Source: Methylohalomonas sp034521715
GTDB taxonomy: Bacteria; Pseudomonadota; Gammaproteobacteria; Methylohalomonadales; Methylohalomonadaceae
Assembly (NCBI GenBank): GCA_034521715.1
Contig: JAXHLY010000003.1
Coordinates: 186,001 to 250,000 of the forward strand
Direction of reading: 5' to 3'
DNA length: 64,000 bases
Part shown: piece after piece, positions 59,267-64,000 of the stretch
Position numbering within the stretch: position 1 is the first letter of the stretch
Layout of the letters: every line of letters begins with the position of its first letter
Made by a program: the position numbers and the translations under genes
The notes under the pieces: generated by a model
Databases searched by the model: none
What the model saw: only the letters and a program-made list of their open reading frames with translations
What the model was told of the DNA's origin: nothing

Positions 59267-59575
59267 ATGCAGATCGAATTTGAATCGAAGAATCTCGATG
59301 TTACGCCCTCACTTCAGCAGTATGCGCGTGAGAAAATGGATAAAATCGAAAAACGCTGGGGGGATCGCATTACCCGCGTCCGCGTCTTTATCAGCGACAT
59401 AAACAGTACCAAGGGCGGTACCGATAAACATTGCACGATCGAGGCAAGGCTGGCGGGTATACAACCGGTGGTTGCCGAAGCCACAGCTGACAAGGCCTAT
59501 GATGCGGTGAATGCCGCGGTGGACAAGCTGATTCGTGTGCTCGAGCATGAGACCAAAAACCGCCATGCGCACTGA
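59267..59575 (+). CDS. hpf: ribosome hibernation promoting factor (HPF/YfiA family)
   Basis: 102 residues: MQIEFESKNLDVTPSLQQYA, then MDKIEKRWGDRITRVRVFISD and ADKAYDAVNAAVDKLIRVLEHE. Short HPF/YfiA form that binds the 30S A/P region and inactivates ribosomes in stationary phase. Ribosome site TGGGAGAC precedes the ATG. Not next to rpoN as in E. coli; it lies between sortase and nrdJ. Confidence 0.92.
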   Translation: MQIEFESKNLDVTPSLQQYAREKMDKIEKRWGDRITRVRVFISDINSTKGGTDKHCTIEARLAGIQPVVAEATADKAYDAVNAAVDKLIRVLEHETKNRHAH

Positions 59576-59593
59576 CTGCGCACTCACCGCCGG

Positions 59594-62465
59594 TTAGCCG
59601 CAGGCGCCGAGTTCACCACAGGCGGTACAGAAATCGCAGCCGTCCTTGCGGATGACGGTATAGGCGCCGCAACTCGCGCAGCGTTTGCCGGGCATCACCT
59701 CCTGGGCACCGGCCGCGCGCTGCAGGGGCACCACGCCCTCGGGCAGATCGAGTATGCCCATGGGTTCAACCGGATAACCCTCTTCATCGAGTATGCCGAG
59801 CATGGCGTAACGGTGAATGATCAGCCGGGACATGTAGGCAATGGTCGACGGCCAGCTCTGCTGGCGTTTTTCGCCCGGCACCCAGGCGAGGAAGTCCCCC
59901 TGCGCCTCGGGGTAGTTCAGCAGCTTGCGCAGCTTGGCGCCGATTCCAGGCCGGGGTCGACCACGCGCATGTCGAATGACAGCACCTTGCACAGACCATC
60001 GAGCGAGCGCGGGTATTCGCCGGCCAGCCAGACGGAATACGGGCAGCGCTGACCGCCGGGCAGCACCAGTTCCTTGAGACCGAGCACGAAATCGTCATCG
60101 GTGGCCGGGTTGTAAATGTCGACCGTCCAGGACATGGTGCCGTCGGGACCGGTCTTCGGTTCCTTCGGGCTCATCAGCGCACTGAGCACGGGTGTCTCGT
60201 CCATCGTGCCGCTGAATACACCGAGTTCCTCAAGCCGGTAATTGATCAGCGTGGCCACGGCGCTGACCAGGCTCGGTACCCAGCGCGGTTCACCATCGGG
60301 CGGCATGGGCAGCCAGAAGGCGTCATCGCCCGAGGCCTTCATCAGTGATTCGAGCTTGTGTTTCAGCCAGGCGCGATCATCGGCACGCATGTCCATCGAC
60401 AGCGTCTTGGCGAGTGCCCCCAGGCCGCGTGGCTGCTCGGCGCCGTTGACCCAGACCTCGAACGGGTAGACCCGGCGATCCCGTTTTCGACATGGCCGAC
60501 AAACAGCGCGAACTTGGCGCCGTTCGGGTGTTCGATCATGTAAGTCCAGGCCGGATTGCCGTTCGGCAGTGCCGGCCGGCCCGGCCAGCGCAGGCTTGCC
60601 AGCGCCGGTTTCGGTATGTTTTCGAGGGAAATGCGGCGGTCCGGATCCGATTCGTCGAAATCCTGCGGCTGGGCTTTCTCCTCCTCCGGCGCTTCACCGG
60701 TCTGCAGCACCGCGCCGGTGATGGTATTGGGGCGGAACGTCGCCAGACCCTTCAGGCCGGAATGCCAGGCCTCGAGGTACAGATTGCGGAAATCATCGAA
60801 GTTGTAATCCTCGGGCACGTTGACGGTCTTCGAGATCGAGGTATCGATATACGGCTGCACCGCCTGCAGCATACGCATGTGATCGAGGGCGCTGATCTCC
60901 AGGGCCGTGACAAACGCCGCCGGCAGATTGTCGACATCGCCGCCGCCCTGCTTGAACAGGCGGTAGGCATGATCCTCGACGATGTAGACGCGAGTCGAGT
61001 CATCCGGCATGCGCTTGATGCGCCGGTAGGTCCACGAATAGGGTGGCTCGATGCCGTTCGAGGCATTGTCGGCGAATGCCAGGCTGATGGTGCCGGTCGG
61101 TGCAATCGACAGCAGATGACTGTTACGGATGCCGTGTTCGCGTATCTGATCGCGGATATCCGCGGGCAGGCGTTGTGTGAAACCGGAGGCGAGATACTGG
61201 TCGGCATCGAACAATGGAAACGGCCCCTTTTCCCGGGCCAGCGCGATCGATGTGCGGTAGGCAGTGTCACGCATGTGCGCGGCGATCTGCGCGGCCGTGT
61301 CGCGGGCCTGCTGGCTGTCGTAGCGCAGGCCCAGCATGACCAGGGCATCACCCAGACCGGTAAAGCCGAGACCGGTGCGGCGCTTGTTGTCGGCCTCCTG
61401 TTTCTGCTGCGGCAACGGCCAGACGGTAACATCGAGTACATTGTCGAGCATGCGTACCGCCGGCTCGATGACATTCGTGAAGGCATCGAAATCGAAATGC
61501 GCCTGCGGCGTGAAAGGCTCGCGCACGAAACAGGTCAGGTTCAGGCTGCCCAGGCAGCAGCAGCCGTAAGAAGGCAGTGGCTGTTCGGCGCATGGATTAC
61601 TCGCTTCGATAACCTCGCAGTAATGCAGGTTGTTGTCGCTGTTCATGCGATCGATAAACAGCACGCCGGGTTCGGCATGGTCATAGGTCGAGGCGGCTAC
61701 ATCGGCCCACAGCTGGCGGGCGTTGATGCGCCGGTACACCCATAAGCCGTCATCCCGCTGGTAGGCCCCGGCCTGTTTCAGGTCGTCACCGGGCTCGACC
61801 TGGTGAGCCAGCTCGAATTCGGTGTCCGCCTCGACCGCGCGCATGAAGGCATCGGTCACGGCGACGCTGATATTGAAGTTGGTCAGTTCACCGGTCTTGT
61901 CCTTGGCATGCACGAACTCCTCGATATCGGGATGATCGCAGCGCAGCACGCCCATCTGGGCGCCGCGCCGCGAGCCTGCCGACTCGACGGTCTCGCAGGA
62001 GCGGTCGAATACCCGCATGTAGGAAATCGGGCCGCTGGCGCGGGAATTGGTGCCGCGAACCAGCGCGCCCTTGGGGCGGATGGCGGAAAAGTCATAGCCG
62101 ACACCGCCGCCGCGGCGCATGGTCTCGGCGGCTTCCGCCAGCGCCGTGTAAATGCCCGGTTTGCCGTTGATGATCTCGGTAATGGAGTCACCGACCGGCT
62201 GCACGAAACAGTTGATGAGCGTGGCGCAGAGCTCGGTCCCGGCGGCGGAATTGATGCGTCCGGCAGGTATAAAACCCTCGCTCTGGGCCTGGTAAAAAAC
62301 CGCGTCCCAGTGGTCCGGGTCCGGTTCCAGCAGCGCCAGCACTCGGGCCACGCGTTGGCGGACGTCTTCAATGCTGGCTTCGTCGCCTTTGGCATACTTT
62401 TCCAGCAGCACGTCACGGCTGACCTGTTGGGAGGCGAGTTCCAGGGATTCAGGGGCTTTTTTCAT
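59594..62465 (-). CDS. nrdJ: vitamin B12-dependent (class II) ribonucleotide reductase NrdJ, frameshifted
   Basis: About 955 residues; makes deoxyribonucleotides with adenosylcobalamin and needs no oxygen. It has the active-site NPCAEQPLPSYGCCCLGSLNL loop with the radical cysteine, RRTGLGFTGLGDALVMLGL, and LSIAPTGTISLAFADNASNGIEP. A C-terminal domain (ADDRAWLKHKLESLMKASGDDAFW) ends in a zinc ribbon (CASCGAYTVIRKDGCDFCTACG). Frame breaks near 60480 and 59945. No nrdAB is in the window. Its need for B12 fits the btuCDF genes at 43-45.7 kb. Confidence 0.93.
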
Positions 62466-63177
62466 CGGCTGTTCAGACTCGGTCTAATAGGTTGTTATTC
62501 AATATCTGGGTAATGCCAGAACAATAATACATAGATGTTGGGTTGTGCCAGTCCGAAAGTGACTCCGACCTGCAATTTTTTTGACGTGTCACGACTCGCC
62601 CCTGGTTCCACCCGGATGCGCTGCTGCGGGGCCACCCTCAGCAAATATCTACGCAAGAATATGAATCATTCTCATATAAACAGGGTGTCAGCTGCCGGTG
62701 CCCGTGGCGACGGCTTTGCAGCCGCTTGCCTGGCGTAGCAGTCATTCAATCATTATCGAACCGAGGCAGCGGACATGTGAGGCGGCCGGCAGCATTAATG
62801 ACGATCTCTCTGGTTACTATTTATCATCCGGGTACGACAGGAACCGGTGCCCTTCAGTAACCATTCGATATGCCTTGTGCGGCCAGAAAGCTGGTTCAGC
62901 GTGCACGGACGGCATCCGGTCCTGGCGGTACGGCACGTGGCTGTGATGTGCTTCAAAGTTTGATGAATTTCAGTCCGCAGTCAGGAGCAGAGCCAGTCCC
63001 GATTGGATTTTGGTTTCTGAATCATTAAGTTAGGTTATTCATGCAATAACTTGCAGTGCATAGACCAGGCGGGGCAAGTTCGGTAAAATTCCGGCAGTTC
63101 TAGGAGCGGGAGTACCCGGCGGGTGACTCCCGCTTTGCATGTCTGGCGTTCGATTTCATCATTGTGGAGACTTTCTA
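62466..63177. other. 700-bp intergenic region between nrdJ and carA
   Basis: No supported gene on either strand. It probably holds divergent promoters. At 63105-63134 a hairpin AGCGGGAGT-ACCC-GGC-GGGT-G-ACTCCCGCT followed by TTGC lies 43 bp before carA and may be an attenuator-like leader structure. Confidence 0.55.
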
Positions 63178-64000
63178 TTGGCTAAACCGGCCCTGCTGGC
63201 GCTCGAAGACGGCAGTCTGTTCAATGGCCGCGCCATCGGCACAGAAGGACAGACTGTGGGAGAGGTTGTTTTCAATACGGCAATTACCGGTTATCAGGAA
63301 ATCCTCACTGATCCCTCTTATTACAAACAGATCATCACACTGACCCAGCCGCATATCGGCAATGTCGGCACCAATCCGGAAGATGAAGAATCCCTGCGTA
63401 TCTATGCCGCGGGGCTGGTGATACGCGACCTGCCGGTAGAGCTCAGTAACTGGCGTTCGACATCCCCGCTGCGGGATTACCTCGTCCAGAATGGTATTGT
63501 TGCGATCGCCGATATCGATACCCGCCGCCTGACCCGGCTTCTGCGTGAGAAGGGTGCCCAGCGTGGTTGTATCGTCGCTGGTGATGATATCGATGAAAAG
63601 GCCGCTGTCGGCGCGGCGCGTGAATGTGCCGGCCTCAAGGGCGCTGATCTGGCCCAGGAGGTGACTACCGACAGTGCCTACGAATGGCGCAAGGGCAGCT
63701 GGCAGCTGCATGACGGCGACGGCGAAGTCGCGGCCGATACGCTGCAATGGAATGTCATTGCCTATGATTATGGTATCAAGCGCAATATCCTGCGCATTCT
63801 CACCGATCTCGGCTGCCGCCTTACCGTCGTGCCGGCGAAAACACCAATCAAGGAAGTGCTGGCGGAAAAGCCGCACGGCCTATTTTTTTCCAATGGCCCG
63901 GGCGATCCGGACCCCTGCGATTACGCGATTGATGCCATTCGCGAGTGCATTGCCGTTCAGGTGCCGACCTTCGGCATCTGCCTTGGCCATCAGCTGCTGG
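63178..64000 (+). CDS. carA: carbamoyl-phosphate synthase small subunit (cut by window edge)
   Basis: 274 residues to the window end. The reading frame starts at TTG (LAKPALLALEDGSLFNGRAIG) after the ribosome-like TGGAGA; no ATG is near. Features are VFNTAITGYQEILTDPSYY, DIDTRRLTRLLREKGAQ, and the start of the glutamine amidotransferase domain (WNVIAYDYGIKRNILRIL, FSNGPGDPDPCDYA, TFGICLGHQLL with the catalytic Cys). It supplies ammonia to CarB for arginine and pyrimidine synthesis. Confidence 0.96.
   Translation, partial: MAKPALLALEDGSLFNGRAIGTEGQTVGEVVFNTAITGYQEILTDPSYYKQIITLTQPHIGNVGTNPEDEESLRIYAAGLVIRDLPVELSNWRSTSPLRDYLVQNGIVAIADIDTRRLTRLLREKGAQRGCIVAGDDIDEKAAVGAARECAGLKGADLAQEVTTDSAYEWRKGSWQLHDGDGEVAADTLQWNVIAYDYGIKRNILRILTDLGCRLTVVPAKTPIKEVLAEKPHGLFFSNGPGDPDPCDYAIDAIRECIAVQVPTFGICLGHQLL

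Noticed and set aside
60492..61745. 417-residue plus-strand frame
   Set aside because: Exact antisense of nrdJ, whose minus-strand protein matches its family throughout.
62535..62946. Short plus-strand frames between nrdJ and carA
   Set aside because: No family features and poor start contexts; overlapping frames of similar quality.

Overview
This window is a gammaproteobacterial chromosome fragment of mostly housekeeping genes. The evidence is lptD, bamE, rsxB, ratA, rnfH, ssrA/smpB, cysG, dcd, a CIRCE-controlled hrcA-grpE-dnaK-dnaJ cluster, and a proteobacterial class GN sortase with its VIT/VWA partner. HrcA/CIRCE, a B12-dependent ribonucleotide reductase and the dedicated sortase pair argue against an enteric bacterium and fit an environmental (possibly aquatic or sediment) lineage. 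I cannot place it to genus. About 20 of roughly 60 genes carry 1-2 base frameshifts, including essential ones (dnaK, grpE, nadK, dapB, nrdJ), so sequencing or assembly error is the likeliest cause. Broken genes are therefore annotated by their joined reading frames.

Layout. 0-5.8 kb: 5' end of lptD, an RND efflux pair and an SDR. 5.8-12.3 kb: rsxB, metG, mrp, a four-helix-bundle (23S IVP-type) gene bracketed by heptamer repeats, dcd, a long heptamer array, cysG. 12.4-16.2 kb: a CRP-like site and a large sensory EAL protein with a degenerate GGDEF. 16.4-19.6 kb: an ECF sigma / anti-sigma / secreted protein / TPR-barrel operon. 20-26.1 kb: msrB, lexA with a small partner, a cation/H+ antiporter, an HExxH protein, ispG. 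26.2-28.1 kb: an OmpA-like protein and an orphan ParA. 28.3-35.1 kb: an arsenic island (arsR, arsC; and arsR, arsD, CMD-like, arsA, acr3, arsC-VOC fusion, usp on the opposite strand). 35.7-38 kb: a Crp/Fnr regulator divergent from two small membrane proteins and a second OmpA-like paralogue. 38.4-46 kb: carbonic anhydrase, a lipoprotein, tmRNA, smpB, an NSS transporter, ratA, rnfH, btuCD, btuF, bamE. 46.4-55.9 kb: fur, recN, nadK, hrcA-grpE-dnaK-dnaJ, dapB. 56-64 kb: a nested repeat element, VIT/VWA sortase target and sortase, hpf, nrdJ, and the start of carA.

The most unusual signal is a family of intergenic heptamer arrays of consensus GTGAATC (also GTGAAAC/GTGAAAT). At three loci they occur as facing inverted pairs. 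One pair brackets the four-helix-bundle gene; two others bracket only 31-38 bases of unrelated sequence. At four gene ends (dcd, fur, recN, btuF) the stop codon lies inside a heptamer. IVP proteins were first described from intervening sequences in 23S rRNA whose ends pair to form a stem, so an IVP gene inside an inverted-repeat unit with ORF-less relatives in the same genome may be an uncharacterised mobile or repeat-propagating system.

A second possible regulatory unit links the two OmpA-like paralogues: a palindrome TGTRCG-N4-CGYACA lies upstream of each, and two copies sit in the divergent promoter region next to a Crp/Fnr gene.
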